DNA of 35,013 nt from Treponema sp. (GCA_031279975.1 JAITHL010000082.1:1-35013), one strand, 5' to 3'. Positions 1 through 8,024 are shown, numbered from the stretch's first letter. Numbers and translations are program-made. Notes: generated by a model not told the origin, from the letters alone.

Positions 1-10
1 TTAAAAATAG

Positions 11-80
11 CCCGCGGATTGCGCTGATTACCGGTAACAAAATCTGTGAAAATCAGTGCTAATCCGCGTTAATCCGCGGT
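11..80. repeat. Degenerate 10-bp tandem repeat flanked by an inverted CCGCGGATT/AATCCGCGG
   Basis: Four consecutive 10-bp units can be read at 41-50, 51-60, 61-70 and 71-80: AATCTGTGAA, AATCAGTGCT, AATCCGCGTT and AATCCGCGGT. The segment opens with CCGCGGATT (12-20) and closes with its reverse complement AATCCGCGG (71-79). The period is close to one helical turn. No coding frame explains it. Similar AATCCGCG-type intergenic repeats occur in various environmental bacteria, but their function is not something I can state. Confidence 0.7.
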
Positions 81-124
81 CTCTTTTGATAATGCCGAAT
101 TATTCAGCGTTGCCCTAGGCGCGT

Positions 125-166
125 CATGGCGGGGCGTTGATCCCTTGGCCCGCCGGACCCGCCATG
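125..166 (+). other. Leader hairpin upstream of the metallophosphoesterase
   Basis: CATGGCGGG (125-133) and CCCGCCATG (158-166) form a perfect 9-bp stem around a 24-nt loop. It ends 15 bp before the ATG at 182, so it lies in the probable 5' leader. It has no U-tract, so a terminator is unlikely. Confidence 0.5.
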
Positions 167-181
167 GTAGACTAAAGCCCT

Positions 182-1258
182 ATGGCCGATGCGTTTTTTT
201 CCGACATGGTGAGCCCCCGGTTCAATCCCGCGGCGGTATTGGATATTTCCCGGAAGGGGAAGATTCTGATTATCAGCGATTTCCACATGGGGGAGGGTGG
301 CCGGGGGGATGATCTGGAATTTCACGGCCCCCTCCTTGCGGCCTTCCTGGAGCGTTACTACCTCAAGCATGATTGGTTTCTCATTTTGAACGGGGATATT
401 GAGGAGTTGCAGCGGTATTCCCTCAAAAAGATTCAGGCCCGGTGGCGCGATCTGTACCGGCTCTTCGACCGTTTCGCGGAACAGGGCAGGCTCTTCAAGA
501 CCCTGGGGAACCACGACGCGGAACTGCTCTTTGAAAAAAACTATCCCTACCCGGTATATAACGCGATCCGCGTTGAAACCGGGTTTATCCCTATTTTCAT
601 ATACCACGGCCATCAATCTTCCAAGGTGTATACCGATTATAACCACCTCATCCGGGCAAGCCTCCGGTATTTGCTCAAACCCATCGGCATTCGCAATATT
701 TCCTCAGCCCGCAGCCCCCGCCGGCGTTTCTTTGTGGAAAAGCAGGCATACGCCTTTTCATTGCGGCACAACTGCGTTTCCATTATCGGCCATACCCACC
801 GGGCGCTCTTTGAATCCCTGGGCCGCTTTGATTTTATCAAATATGAGATCGAGCGGCTCTGCCGGGATTATACGGTTTCGCCTTCCCCGGCGCGGGAGCG
901 CATCCGGGATGAGGTGAAGGCCCTGCGGGTGGATTTGGGGAAGCTGAAACGCTCGGAACGGCGGGATGTGCTGCGGGAAAGCCTCTACGGGGATGATCTG
1001 CCGGTTCCCTGCCTCTTTAATTCAGGCAGCGCCATCGGCAGGAAGGGGATCAACGCCATCGAATTGGATGGGGAAACCATAGCCCTGGTCTACTGGTTTG
1101 CCCAGGGCGCGAGCCGGAAATTTATCAACCGGGGCTGGTATCCCCTGGAGCGGCTGGGGGACACCCCCTACTGCCGGGCGGTTTTGAACCACGACCGGAT
1201 GGACTATATTAACGCCCGGATCGAGCTTTTGGGAAACAACGATACGGAGAACCGGTAA
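182..1258 (+). CDS. Calcineurin-like metallophosphoesterase, LpxH-like family (358 aa)
   Basis: This is a predicted dinuclear-metal phosphoesterase. All five metal-binding blocks of the family are visible in order: ISDFHMG (D33, H35), NGDIEE (D72), GNHD (109-112), YHGHQ (about residue 140) and IIGHTH (about residue 200). The layout resembles UDP-2,3-diacylglucosamine hydrolases (LpxH) and their uncharacterised COG2908 relatives. At 358 aa it is longer than LpxH (about 240 aa), with a basic, charged insertion around residues 225-265. No signal peptide or membrane segment is seen, so it is probably cytosolic. The ATG at 182 has only a weak ribosome-binding site, and ATG at codon 9 is an alternative. 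It stands alone before the motility operon, and the 100-bp gap with a promoter-like motif suggests separate transcription. The substrate cannot be deduced. Confidence 0.85.
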   Translation: MADAFFSDMVSPRFNPAAVLDISRKGKILIISDFHMGEGGRGDDLEFHGPLLAAFLERYYLKHDWFLILNGDIEELQRYSLKKIQARWRDLYRLFDRFAEQGRLFKTLGNHDAELLFEKNYPYPVYNAIRVETGFIPIFIYHGHQSSKVYTDYNHLIRASLRYLLKPIGIRNISSARSPRRRFFVEKQAYAFSLRHNCVSIIGHTHRALFESLGRFDFIKYEIERLCRDYTVSPSPARERIRDEVKALRVDLGKLKRSERRDVLRESLYGDDLPVPCLFNSGSAIGRKGINAIELDGETIALVYWFAQGASRKFINRGWYPLERLGDTPYCRAVLNHDRMDYINARIELLGNNDTENR

Positions 1259-1293
1259 CGCCCCGCCCGCTTCTTCTCCGCCGCGCTTTCTTC

Positions 1294-1322
1294 CTCACCT
1301 CTTGCCGGTCTTGGCCGATAAT
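1294..1322 (+). promoter_or_regulatory. Candidate motility-operon promoter with a perfect sigma-28 -10 box
   Basis: GCCGATAA at 1314-1321 matches the sigma-28 (FliA) -10 consensus exactly and lies about 42 bp before the preferred flbB start. The expected TAAA -35 box about 15 bp upstream is not present (TCAC is there). Read as a sigma-70 promoter, the -10 is GATAAT (1317-1322) with a weak CTCACC (1294-1299) 17 bp upstream. As I recall, the orthologous T. pallidum operon has been reported to start at a sigma-28-like promoter. Confidence 0.45.
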
Positions 1323-1363
1323 AGGGAAAAACGCACAGAGTGCTAAAGGAAGGAGCGCGAGAA

Positions 1364-1996
1364 GTGGCCAGGTACGGGAAGCAGCATATTATAGGCAGGG
1401 TGATAGTTCTATTACTTCTGATTATCGTTATGGCCGGCGGCGGAATAGTTTGGTTTGATTATCTTAATGTGATTGACGCGAAGACGGTCCTGGCCCCCCT
1501 CTACCGGCTTATCCGCCGGGAAGGGCGGTCCCAGCCGCCGGCGGCGTCTGATGAACTGCTTGTTTTGGACGCCGAGCGCCTTGCGGTTCGCCTTGAGGCT
1601 TTAGAATTGCGGTCCTTAGAGATGGACCGGCGGGATCAGGACCTGCAAACCCGTGAGGGATCGATAGAACAGAAGGCCCAGGAGTTGGAGGAACGGCAGA
1701 AGGCCCTGGACGAGCGGGAGAAATCCATCAATGACCAGGTGGATCAAGCCGAAACTAAACAGAGAAACGTCGAACAGAATGCCCGTTATTTAACCGGTAT
1801 GCCGCCGGATCAAGCGGTGGCTATTATTGCCGCGATGGATGATCAGGACGCAATCGATGTGTTCCGGGTGACCGAAGCTATTGCCCAACAGGAAGGCGCC
1901 GTCTCGCTGGTGTCCGTTTGGCTGTCCCGCTTGCCTCCCCAACGGGCCGCGGTGTTACAGACCAAAATGAACAACCAGCCCGCGTCCCTGTATTGA
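1364..1996 (+). CDS. flbB: Periplasmic flagellar collar protein FlbB
   Basis: FlbB is a spirochaete-specific inner-membrane protein that helps build the collar of the periplasmic flagellar motor and orients the flagella (known from Borrelia). The sequence shows a short basic N-terminus, one hydrophobic helix (RVIVLLLLIIVMAGGGIVW) and a long charged coiled coil rich in ELEERQKALDEREK-type heptads. It ends in a MgtE-N/MotE-like C-terminal domain (YLTGMPPDQAVAIIAAMDDQ). The length is close to Borrelia FlbB (about 205 aa). The ORF opens at GTG 1340, but GGAAGGAG at 1347-1354 lies inside that frame and is spaced 9 nt from GTG 1364, so I start there (210 aa). It is the first gene of the motility run and precedes fliK, as in other spirochaetes. 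Here fliJ is not upstream. A metallophosphoesterase takes that place. Confidence 0.85.
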   Translation: MARYGKQHIIGRVIVLLLLIIVMAGGGIVWFDYLNVIDAKTVLAPLYRLIRREGRSQPPAASDELLVLDAERLAVRLEALELRSLEMDRRDQDLQTREGSIEQKAQELEERQKALDEREKSINDQVDQAETKQRNVEQNARYLTGMPPDQAVAIIAAMDDQDAIDVFRVTEAIAQQEGAVSLVSVWLSRLPPQRAAVLQTKMNNQPASLY

Positions 1997-2002
1997 GCAG
2001 GT

Positions 2003-2038
2003 CCGGCCTCTGGAATAATACGGCGAAGAGGAGGCCGG
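2003..2038 (+). promoter_or_regulatory. Hairpin overlapping the fliK ribosome-binding site
   Basis: CCGGCCTC (2003-2010) pairs perfectly with GAGGCCGG (2031-2038) across a 20-nt loop. The 3' arm contains GAGG of the fliK Shine-Dalgarno GAGGAGG (2028-2034), so folding would hide part of it. This suggests possible translational control of the hook-length protein, but that is inference from base pairing only. Confidence 0.4.
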
Positions 2039-2041
2039 GCG

Positions 2042-3550
2042 GTGATGCAAATATCCCCTCCCATACAAGATGGTTTTGAGCCGTTTCAAACGGCCGGTAT
2101 GGTTTCCCCCAATCCCAAGGGAGAATTCGCAAAACTCTTAGAAAACCCAGCGCGGGACCCGCAGCCCCTCTCTGACCGGGAAGACGGCGGCGGGGCTGAA
2201 TCGCTTGTTCCGGCGTCCGGCGCTGTGAACCCCGCGCCTGATCGTCCGGACCTAAGGCTCCGGGAAGTATCCGGCGAAGCGAGCGTTGAGCGTCCGGGGA
2301 AACGGCGAGACCCGCATGGGGCGAAGGCCCGGCCTCCCGGCGGGGAGGGGAAGGGCGGCCCGGGAAAACCGGCGGTTAAAGAACCAATCGTAATACAAGA
2401 CGCGGCTCCGCGGGAGCCGAAGGCGGATATTCCTGAAACGGCGCTCCTTGCGCTCCCCCCTGAAGGAGCGGTTTCGGCTCCCGAACCGGCCCTTGCCCAA
2501 GCGGGGCAGGGCGGGGCTGAAACCCCGGAGTTTCCGGCGGCGGAGGCCAGGGCCGCAAGGAGCCGGGGGCTGGAAACGGCGGACCGGGAAACGCCGGTTC
2601 TGAAAACGCCCGGACTCAAGGGGGAGGCCGCTCCGGCCTTGGAAGGGGCGCGCGGGGCTTCAGCAGGTCCGGCAAGCCGGGAAGAGGCCGGGGAAGCCCC
2701 CCGGCGGGGGACCGCGAAAGAGGCCCTTGCCCAAGGAAGGCCCCGTTTAACGGAAGGCCCAAACCCCGCGTTCCATCAGGGTCTTGAGAGCGGGGGCCGG
2801 GAGCAGCCGGGGCTTCCCGGTCCGGCGGGGGCTTTGGAGCGGGAGAACGGAAAAAACAGCAAGGCCGAAACGTCCAAGGACCGGGATAAACGCAGGGAGC
2901 GCATTGCCCTGGCGGTGCGGGATTACCGGGCCGGCGGAGCGGGAACGGCGCAAAACGCGCCCCTTCCGCTGGTGGAAACCGGGCCGGCGGCCGCCCGTGA
3001 GCCGGAGCTTCCGGCGGACTTCCGCGCGCCCGGGGGGAAGCCCCTGGGGGGCGGCGGGGACCGGGAAGCCAAGCCCGCCCTGGGATTGCGGGACCCGCCG
3101 GCCCTGGAATTCGCCGAAAACCTCAATGGGGACATTGTGCGCCATGCGTCGGTGATCCTGCGTTCCGGCGGATCGGGAACCATACGGCTTGCCTTAAAGC
3201 CCGAAACCCTGGGAAATATAAAGATACGTTTGGAAATGACCGAAAACAAGGTAATGGGCCATATTATCCTGGAAACCAAGGAAGCGTTGCGGGCCTTTGA
3301 GCGGGAGCTTCAGGGGTTGGAGCAGGCGTTCCGGGATTCAGGCTTTGACGGCGCCGACTTTGAAATGGCTTTAACATCCGGCGGCGGTGAAAACAGCGGG
3401 GACGCGCCGGGGAACGGGGAGAATTTTCCCTTCGTTGCCGGACGCCTTGCGGCTTCCACCTACGACGCGGCCTTGGAAAGCGCGGAGGAATTTCCCTTCT
3501 GGGATATCCCCGCCGGGGAGGGGCGGGTTTTCGTCAATGTGTTGGTATAA
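2042..3550 (+). CDS. fliK: Flagellar hook-length control protein FliK (Tap1-like)
   Basis: FliK is the secreted molecular ruler that measures hook length and switches export specificity through FlhB. The N-terminal about 35 residues are moderately conserved in character. Residues about 40-365 are a low-complexity Ala/Gly/Pro/Glu/Arg-rich linker. The C-terminal Flg_hook domain is about 370-450 and contains TIRLALKPETLGNIKIRLEM followed by a helix-rich segment. That layout is typical of FliK, and the position between flbB and flgD matches Tap1 of T. pallidum. GTG 2042 lies 7 nt after GAGGAGG, and ATG 2045 is the next codon and equally possible. The extreme composition of the linker gives long open frames on other strands, which I treat as shadows. 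Confidence 0.85.
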   Translation: MMQISPPIQDGFEPFQTAGMVSPNPKGEFAKLLENPARDPQPLSDREDGGGAESLVPASGAVNPAPDRPDLRLREVSGEASVERPGKRRDPHGAKARPPGGEGKGGPGKPAVKEPIVIQDAAPREPKADIPETALLALPPEGAVSAPEPALAQAGQGGAETPEFPAAEARAARSRGLETADRETPVLKTPGLKGEAAPALEGARGASAGPASREEAGEAPRRGTAKEALAQGRPRLTEGPNPAFHQGLESGGREQPGLPGPAGALERENGKNSKAETSKDRDKRRERIALAVRDYRAGGAGTAQNAPLPLVETGPAAAREPELPADFRAPGGKPLGGGGDREAKPALGLRDPPALEFAENLNGDIVRHASVILRSGGSGTIRLALKPETLGNIKIRLEMTENKVMGHIILETKEALRAFERELQGLEQAFRDSGFDGADFEMALTSGGGENSGDAPGNGENFPFVAGRLAASTYDAALESAEEFPFWDIPAGEGRVFVNVLV

Positions 3551-3576
3551 CGTACTAAGAACAGGAGAAAAAGGGA

Positions 3577-4014
3577 ATGGCAGTTGAATCGGTTCTGAGC
3601 GCGAAAGAAATGACCGGCCTTGCCAAGTTGGTGAAGGACCATAACGGCGCCGTAAACGGGGGAAGGCATCCCCAGCAGAATTTAGGCAAGGATGATTTCT
3701 TGAAGATCCTGATTACCCAATTGAGTTACCAGGATCCCACCGCCCCCATGGAGGATAAGGAATTTATCGCCCAGATGGCCCAGTTTTCCACTCTGGATCA
3801 AATGACTTCTATGGCCGATGATTTTAAGCGGCTGACCAATCTGCTGGCCGGCAATGAGGCCGTCGCCGCCTTGGGGAAGTCGGTGGAATTGGTTGAGGGG
3901 GAAACGGTAGTCCAGGGGGCCGTAAAAGCGGTAACCCGGGGCGGCCCTGCCGAGATATTGGTTAACGGCAATTATTATCCTTGGGAAAAAGTTACCAAGG
4001 TTTTTGAGGAGTAA
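3577..4014 (+). CDS. flgD: Flagellar hook-capping protein FlgD
   Basis: FlgD is the cap that directs polymerisation of FlgE at the growing hook. The N-terminal FlgD signature is clear: KDDFLKILITQLSYQDPTAP, then MEDKEFIAQMAQFSTLDQM. At 145 aa it is short. It keeps the conserved assembly region and a small beta-rich tail (VELVEGETVVQG to EKVTKVFEE) but lacks the larger FlgD Ig/tudor-like domains of enterobacteria, as is usual for spirochaete FlgD. The ATG follows an AGGAG about 11 nt upstream. Its stop is 6 bp before flgE, so the two are co-transcribed and probably co-translated. Confidence 0.9.
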   Translation: MAVESVLSAKEMTGLAKLVKDHNGAVNGGRHPQQNLGKDDFLKILITQLSYQDPTAPMEDKEFIAQMAQFSTLDQMTSMADDFKRLTNLLAGNEAVAALGKSVELVEGETVVQGAVKAVTRGGPAEILVNGNYYPWEKVTKVFEE

Positions 4015-4020
4015 TGCGAT

Positions 4021-5421
4021 ATGATGCGATCTTTGTATTCCGGCGTGTCGGGACTGCAGAACCATCAAACCCGGATGGATGTGGTGGGCAATAACCTCGC
4101 GAATATCAATACCACCGGCTTTAAGCGGGGCCGGGTGAATTTTCAAGACCTGCTCTATCAACAGATGTCCGCCGCGGCGCGGCCTGCTGAGGATGTGGGG
4201 GGGGTAAATCCCAAGGAAGTGGGTCTGGGTATGTCTATCGCCTCAATCGATACCATACATACCCAGGGTTCCCTCCAGGCCACGGGCATCGGCACGGACT
4301 TGGCGATACAGGGAATGGGCTTTTTTGTTTTGAAGGATGGGGAAACTACCTACTATACCCGCGCGGGGAATTTTACCCCGGATGAGAACGGGACCTTGGT
4401 GAATCCCGCCAATGGGATGCGGGTGCAGGGATGGATGGCCAGAACCGTTGACGGGGCGCAGGTTATGGACGTTTCCCGGGATACGGAAAACCTGGTTATC
4501 CCGGTAGGCGGGAAGGACGCGGCCCGGGCTACCACCGTGGTGGACTTTGCGTGTAATCTGGATAAACGGACCCCCTATATCGAGGAAGGGGCGAGCGCGC
4601 TGGATGTTATTCAGGGAACCTGGGGCACGGAGATCAAGATATTCGACAGCTTTGGGGAGGCCCATATTTTGCGGGTTGAATTTGCCCGGGTTCCCGGCGA
4701 AAACAATTCCTGGACCGCCACGGCGCAGGTGGACCCCCAGAGCGTGGAGCCTACCAATACCGCTGTGGGCCTGGGGGAGGAGGCTCCCGCCGCGGGGGCG
4801 GGAAACGCCTTTACGGTGAATTTCTCCAACCTGGGGAATTTGGCGGGGGTTGCGGACGCCGCGGGCAACGCTTCGCCTGAAACGGGGAATGTAACGATGC
4901 GGGTGGCCTTTGACGCGCGGAACGCTACGCCCGGCGAGGGGGGCGAAATGATCCGCCAGGAATTCGCCTTGAATCTGGGGACCGTGGGCGGTTTGGTGAA
5001 CACCATTACCCAGTACGCGGAGGCCAGTACGACCAAGGCGTTTACCCAGGACGGCTATACCATGGGCTATCTGGAGAACTTTAAGATCGATACCAGCGGC
5101 ATCATCACCGGGGTATTTACCAACGGGACCAGCCGGACCCTGGGCCAGATAGCCCTGGCCAGTTTTGCCAACCAGGGGGGCTTGGAAAAGGCGGGGGAGA
5201 CGAATTTTGTGGTGTCCAACAACTCAGGGTACGCCAATATCAGCCCCGGCAACATCCAGGGAAAGGGGAAGATCGTGGCCGGCGCGCTGGAAATGTCGAA
5301 TGTGGATATGGCCGAGCAGTTCACCGATATGATCGTTACCCAGCGGGGTTTTCAGGCTAATTCCCGGACTATACAAACCGCGGATCAGCTCTTGCAGGAA
5401 CTTTTGACGCTGAAACGGTAA
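4021..5421 (+). CDS. flgE: Flagellar hook protein FlgE with lysinoalanine crosslink residues
   Basis: FlgE is the structural subunit of the hook, the universal joint between motor and filament. The rod/hook N-terminal motif [20 protein letters not shown] followed by [14 protein letters not shown] is textbook, and the C-terminus ([20 protein letters not shown]) is the matching coiled-coil partner. The 466-aa length fits. Counting codons from ATG 4021 places a lysine at 165 (aag 4513-4515) and a cysteine followed by asparagine at 178-179 (tgt aat from 4552). These are the positions reported for the self-catalysed lysinoalanine crosslink in Treponema denticola FlgE. An STTKAF stretch near 336-341 may supply the conserved threonine. 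A run of eight G lies at 4197-4204. A hairpin follows the stop. Confidence 0.95.
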   Translation: MMRSLYSGVSGLQNHQTRMDVVGNNLANINTTGFKRGRVNFQDLLYQQMSAAARPAEDVGGVNPKEVGLGMSIASIDTIHTQGSLQATGIGTDLAIQGMGFFVLKDGETTYYTRAGNFTPDENGTLVNPANGMRVQGWMARTVDGAQVMDVSRDTENLVIPVGGKDAARATTVVDFACNLDKRTPYIEEGASALDVIQGTWGTEIKIFDSFGEAHILRVEFARVPGENNSWTATAQVDPQSVEPTNTAVGLGEEAPAAGAGNAFTVNFSNLGNLAGVADAAGNASPETGNVTMRVAFDARNATPGEGGEMIRQEFALNLGTVGGLVNTITQYAEASTTKAFTQDGYTMGYLENFKIDTSGIITGVFTNGTSRTLGQIALASFANQGGLEKAGETNFVVSNNSGYANISPGNIQGKGKIVAGALEMSNVDMAEQFTDMIVTQRGFQANSRTIQTADQLLQELLTLKR

Positions 5422-5438
5422 TATGCTATAAAGGAAGA

Positions 5439-5488
5439 GGGGGAATGGAGCCGCCATTCCCCCGGATTGCCGGCGGGCGCCGGTCCGG
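5439..5488 (+). other. Two consecutive hairpins between flgE and flbD
   Basis: GGGGGAATGG (5439-5448) and CCATTCCCCC (5454-5463) form a perfect 10-bp stem with a 5-nt loop. It is followed by a nested GC-rich hairpin (CCGGA 5462-5466 with TCCGG 5484-5488, enclosing CCGGC/GCCGG). There is no U-tract. Placement inside the operon after the highly expressed hook gene suggests mRNA stabilisation or processing (inference). Confidence 0.6.
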
Positions 5489-5497
5489 GATGACAGC

Positions 5498-5695
5498 ATG
5501 ATACAAGTAACCCGTTTAGACGGGAAGGAATATTATATCAATCCCCATCAGATAGAGTCCATTGAGGTCCGCCCTGATACTACGTTGCTCATGCTTTCAG
5601 GGAAATATGTGGTGGTCCGGGAAAAAATATCCGAAGTTATTGAGAGGATTATCGATTACCGCAGGCAGATCGGGGCTTTTAAAAATGAGGAGTAG
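5498..5695 (+). CDS. flbD: FlbD family flagellar protein (65 aa)
   Basis: This is a small conserved protein encoded between flgE and motA in spirochaetes, Firmicutes and others. Its biochemical role is not established. The sequence begins MIQVTRLDGKEYYINPHQIE, with the family pattern of a short beta-hairpin (LDGKEYYINP), an ESIEVRPDTTLLMLSGKYVVV core and a C-terminal helix (KISEVIERIIDYRRQIG). No membrane segment or signal is present. The ribosome-binding site is poor (GGGATG upstream), so expression may depend on upstream translation. Its last codons contain GAGGAG, which can serve as the motA ribosome-binding site 7 bp later. Confidence 0.85.
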   Translation: MIQVTRLDGKEYYINPHQIESIEVRPDTTLLMLSGKYVVVREKISEVIERIIDYRRQIGAFKNEE

Positions 5696-5702
5696 GTAAG
5701 GC

Positions 5703-6485
5703 ATGAATATAGCAACCATTATTGGATTGGTCGGGGCCTTTGCTATGGCGATCATGGCAATCTTTACATCCGGCGGCACGCCGCTCACGTATATGGACCT
5801 TCCCTCATTTCTTATGGTCGTGGCGGGCTCCTATTTCGGCCTGTTTGTATTCGGGAATATGTCCGACGCCCTGGGGATTTTCGGCACCCTGGGGCTGACC
5901 ATGAAGCTCCCGGATTACAATGAAAAGGGGATCATCCTCAAACTGATGGCCTTTTCGGAAAAAGCCCGCCGGGAAGGGCTTTTAGCCCTGGACGAGGAGC
6001 TGGAAGACCTGGATGATGAATTTATGAAGAAGGGGCTGCGCCTGGTGGTAGACGGGACGGACGCTGAAATAGTCCGTATGCTTATGGAAACCGAGTTGAG
6101 CCAGATACAGGGGCGGCACGCCACTAAATTGGCGACGGTGAATATGTGGGGTACCCTGGCCCCTGGTTTGGGTATGTTAGGAACCGTCATCGGCCTTATC
6201 GCCATGTTGAAAAACCTGGAAGACAAGAGCGCCCTGGGCCCCAACATGGCCGTCGCGCTGATCACCACCCTCTACGGCGCCATTATGGCCAACCTCGTGC
6301 TGATCCCCCTCAGCGGCAAACTGCGGTCCCGGGATGAGATGGAAGCCCAGGTCAAGGAAATGGTTATTGAAGGGGTCCTCTCGATACAGGCCGGGGACAA
6401 CCCTCGCATCCTGGCTATGAAGCTCCTTTCCTATTTGACCCCGGGGGACCGGAAGTCTGTGGAAGCGGAAGTATTAAAGGATTAA
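5703..6485 (+). CDS. motA: Flagellar stator protein MotA
   Basis: MotA forms the ion-conducting stator ring with MotB and pushes on FliG. There are four hydrophobic segments: about 3-22, 32-50, 148-170 (TLAPGLGMLGTVIGLIAML) and 180-203. The cytoplasmic loop between the second and third carries the charged stretch AFSEKARREGLLALDEELE, where the FliG-contacting Arg and Glu of the family reside. The Pro in TLAPGLG and the later LIPLSGKL match conserved family prolines. Length 260 aa is normal. It lies 7 bp after flbD and 12 bp before motB. Confidence 0.95.
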   Translation: MNIATIIGLVGAFAMAIMAIFTSGGTPLTYMDLPSFLMVVAGSYFGLFVFGNMSDALGIFGTLGLTMKLPDYNEKGIILKLMAFSEKARREGLLALDEELEDLDDEFMKKGLRLVVDGTDAEIVRMLMETELSQIQGRHATKLATVNMWGTLAPGLGMLGTVIGLIAMLKNLEDKSALGPNMAVALITTLYGAIMANLVLIPLSGKLRSRDEMEAQVKEMVIEGVLSIQAGDNPRILAMKLLSYLTPGDRKSVEAEVLKD

Positions 6486-6497
6486 GGGAAGCCCGTC

Positions 6498-7226
6498 ATG
6501 GCGAGAAAAAAGAAAGAGGCCGAAGGACCAAAGGGAGAGTGGATCGTAACCTATTCTGATATGGTTACCCTGTTGCTTTGTTTTTTTGTCGCCCTCTTTA
6601 ACCCAAGCGATGTAGACGTGTCCCAGTTGGCCGCCATGATATCCACCTTTACCAATGCGGGTATGGGGGCGAATTCCGGGGGGAATACCCTTTCCGCGGG
6701 GAAGAGCGCCGATCTGGGGAATACCATCATGTCCCTGCCTTCCATGGAGAAGGGAAGAACCCTGGGCACGGCCTTAAAAAAGGCGATGAGCCTATTTGAG
6801 CCTGAATTGCGGTCGAGCAAAGTGCGCGTTACCCCGGAAGAGCGGGGCTTGGTTATAACCCTTGCCTCAGACGCCTTCTTTGAGCCCGCCAGCGCCCAGA
6901 TCAACCTTGAAGAGGCCCGGGAGATACTGTTTAGGCTGGGCAAGCTGTTGAACGACGAGGAGTTGCGGGGCCGGAAGTTCCGCATTGAGGGCCATACGGA
7001 TAATACGCCGGTGGACCCCGCCGGGCCGTGGCCTTCAAATTGGGACCTTTCTGTCCAGCGGTCTATCAGCGTTTTACGTTTCCTGACCGATATTGGGGTA
7101 GAAGAAAAGCGGTTTCAAGTGGCCGGGTTTGCCGATACCATGCCCCTCAGCAGGAACGATTCTCCCGAAGGCAGGGCCTATAACCGGCGGGTGGATGTGG
7201 TCATCCTGGATGACGGGCATTTATAA
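6498..7226 (+). CDS. motB: Flagellar stator protein MotB
   Basis: MotB anchors the stator to peptidoglycan and carries the ion-binding aspartate. After a basic cytosolic tail (MARKKKEAEGPKGEW) comes a single membrane helix starting TYSDMVTLLLCFFVALF. D21 in the YSD motif is the expected proton-binding residue. The C-terminal OmpA-like domain, about 110-240, contains FRIEGHTDNTPV, NWDLSVQRS and NRRVDVVI, which are the peptidoglycan-binding signatures. Length 242 aa is typical. The start has GGGAAG 6 nt upstream. It overlaps nothing and is followed by a 165-bp gap before fliL. Confidence 0.95.
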   Translation: MARKKKEAEGPKGEWIVTYSDMVTLLLCFFVALFNPSDVDVSQLAAMISTFTNAGMGANSGGNTLSAGKSADLGNTIMSLPSMEKGRTLGTALKKAMSLFEPELRSSKVRVTPEERGLVITLASDAFFEPASAQINLEEAREILFRLGKLLNDEELRGRKFRIEGHTDNTPVDPAGPWPSNWDLSVQRSISVLRFLTDIGVEEKRFQVAGFADTMPLSRNDSPEGRAYNRRVDVVILDDGHL

Positions 7227-7391
7227 AAGCCTCCAGGGGCCGGGGGCGGACCGTCTGCCTTCGCCAGGAAGCGGTTTGGAATAGGTATGTTTGCCGCGTA
7301 AGGTAAATGTATATACAGAGGGGCGCCGCGAAACCAGGCGGGTTGCGCGGCCCCTTCCCATAAGAATACTAATTAAGCGGAGGTACTTGGT
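7227..7391 (+). other. Intergenic region motB-fliL with an imperfect hairpin
   Basis: No gene is seen. A GC-rich imperfect hairpin runs from 7320 to 7354 (GGGGC...GCCCC with inner CGCG-A-AACC paired to GGTT-G-CGCG). The end supplies GCGGAGG as a ribosome-binding site 8 nt before the fliL ATG. A small GGCGGA/TCTGCC hairpin occurs near 7245. Confidence 0.45.
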
Positions 7392-7949
7392 ATGTCGGAC
7401 ACTGATGATATTGATCTTGAAGGTGGAGATAGTCCAGGTATAGAGGGATCGAAGAAAAAAGGCGGTCTTGGGAATTTGTTGCCGAATTTGCTCAAGTTTA
7501 TCGCCATGGGGCTGGGGGCGCTGGCGTTTATCGTTACGGTGGCGGTGATCACCTACCAATTTATGAGCGGCGGGGGGAAGAGCCAAACCATGCCCGCCGG
7601 CAGCGCCATCGTTTATGAGGGGAAGCAGCCTGAGTATTCCATGTTTACCTCCATAAACCAGGTAATGACCCGGACTAAGGATGTTACCCCCTATTCGGTC
7701 GTGGTGGATATGGTGATCGGCTATGATCTGAACGATAAAAACGCCCAAACCGAGCTGACCAGCCGTTTATACCAGCTTCAGGATTTTGTCCGGTTTTTTT
7801 TCAGCGGCAAGACCCGGGCGGAGCTCCTTCCGCAAAACGAAGACCGGTTGAAGCAGGAGATCGTTGAGCATCTGAATACCCGGTTGCTCAACTCATCCAA
7901 GGTGCGGATCATTCTGTTTAGAAAGCTGGATGTGATGGAAATGATGTAG
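7392..7949 (+). CDS. fliL: Flagellar basal body-associated protein FliL
   Basis: FliL is an inner-membrane protein that surrounds and stabilises stator units; in Borrelia it strengthens MotB recruitment. The sequence has an acidic then basic cytosolic N-terminus (SDTDDIDLEGG, GSKKKGG), one membrane helix at about 35-57 (FIAMGLGALAFIVTVAVITY) and a periplasmic SPFH-like domain. That domain ends in the family pattern RLKQEIVEHLNTRLLNSSKV followed by RIILFRKLDVMEMM. Length 185 aa fits spirochaete FliL. A good GCGGAGG lies upstream. Its place between motB and fliM is conserved. Confidence 0.93.
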   Translation: MSDTDDIDLEGGDSPGIEGSKKKGGLGNLLPNLLKFIAMGLGALAFIVTVAVITYQFMSGGGKSQTMPAGSAIVYEGKQPEYSMFTSINQVMTRTKDVTPYSVVVDMVIGYDLNDKNAQTELTSRLYQLQDFVRFFFSGKTRAELLPQNEDRLKQEIVEHLNTRLLNSSKVRIILFRKLDVMEMM

Positions 7950-7972
7950 GCTCCCTTACCCGGCGCCGCGCT

Positions 7973-8024
7973 CCCGCTTAGGCGGGGCGGATGCCGCCGG
8001 GGCGGGATGGGGCGCGCCGGCGGC
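7973..8024 (+). other. Two hairpins between fliL and fliM
   Basis: CCCGC TTAG GCGGG (7973-7986) is followed by an 8-bp perfect stem GCCGCCGG/CCGGCGGC (7993-8024, 16-nt loop). No U-tract follows. This is part of the general pattern of intraoperon hairpins in this window. Confidence 0.5.

Noticed and set aside
104-646. 180-aa minus-strand ORF over the metallophosphoesterase
   Set aside because: The plus-strand frame has all five metal-binding motifs; the minus frame has none.
2086-2619. Minus-strand Ser/Pro/Gly-rich ORF in the fliK region
   Set aside because: It arises from the biased linker of FliK and has no promoter, ribosome-binding site or conserved motif.
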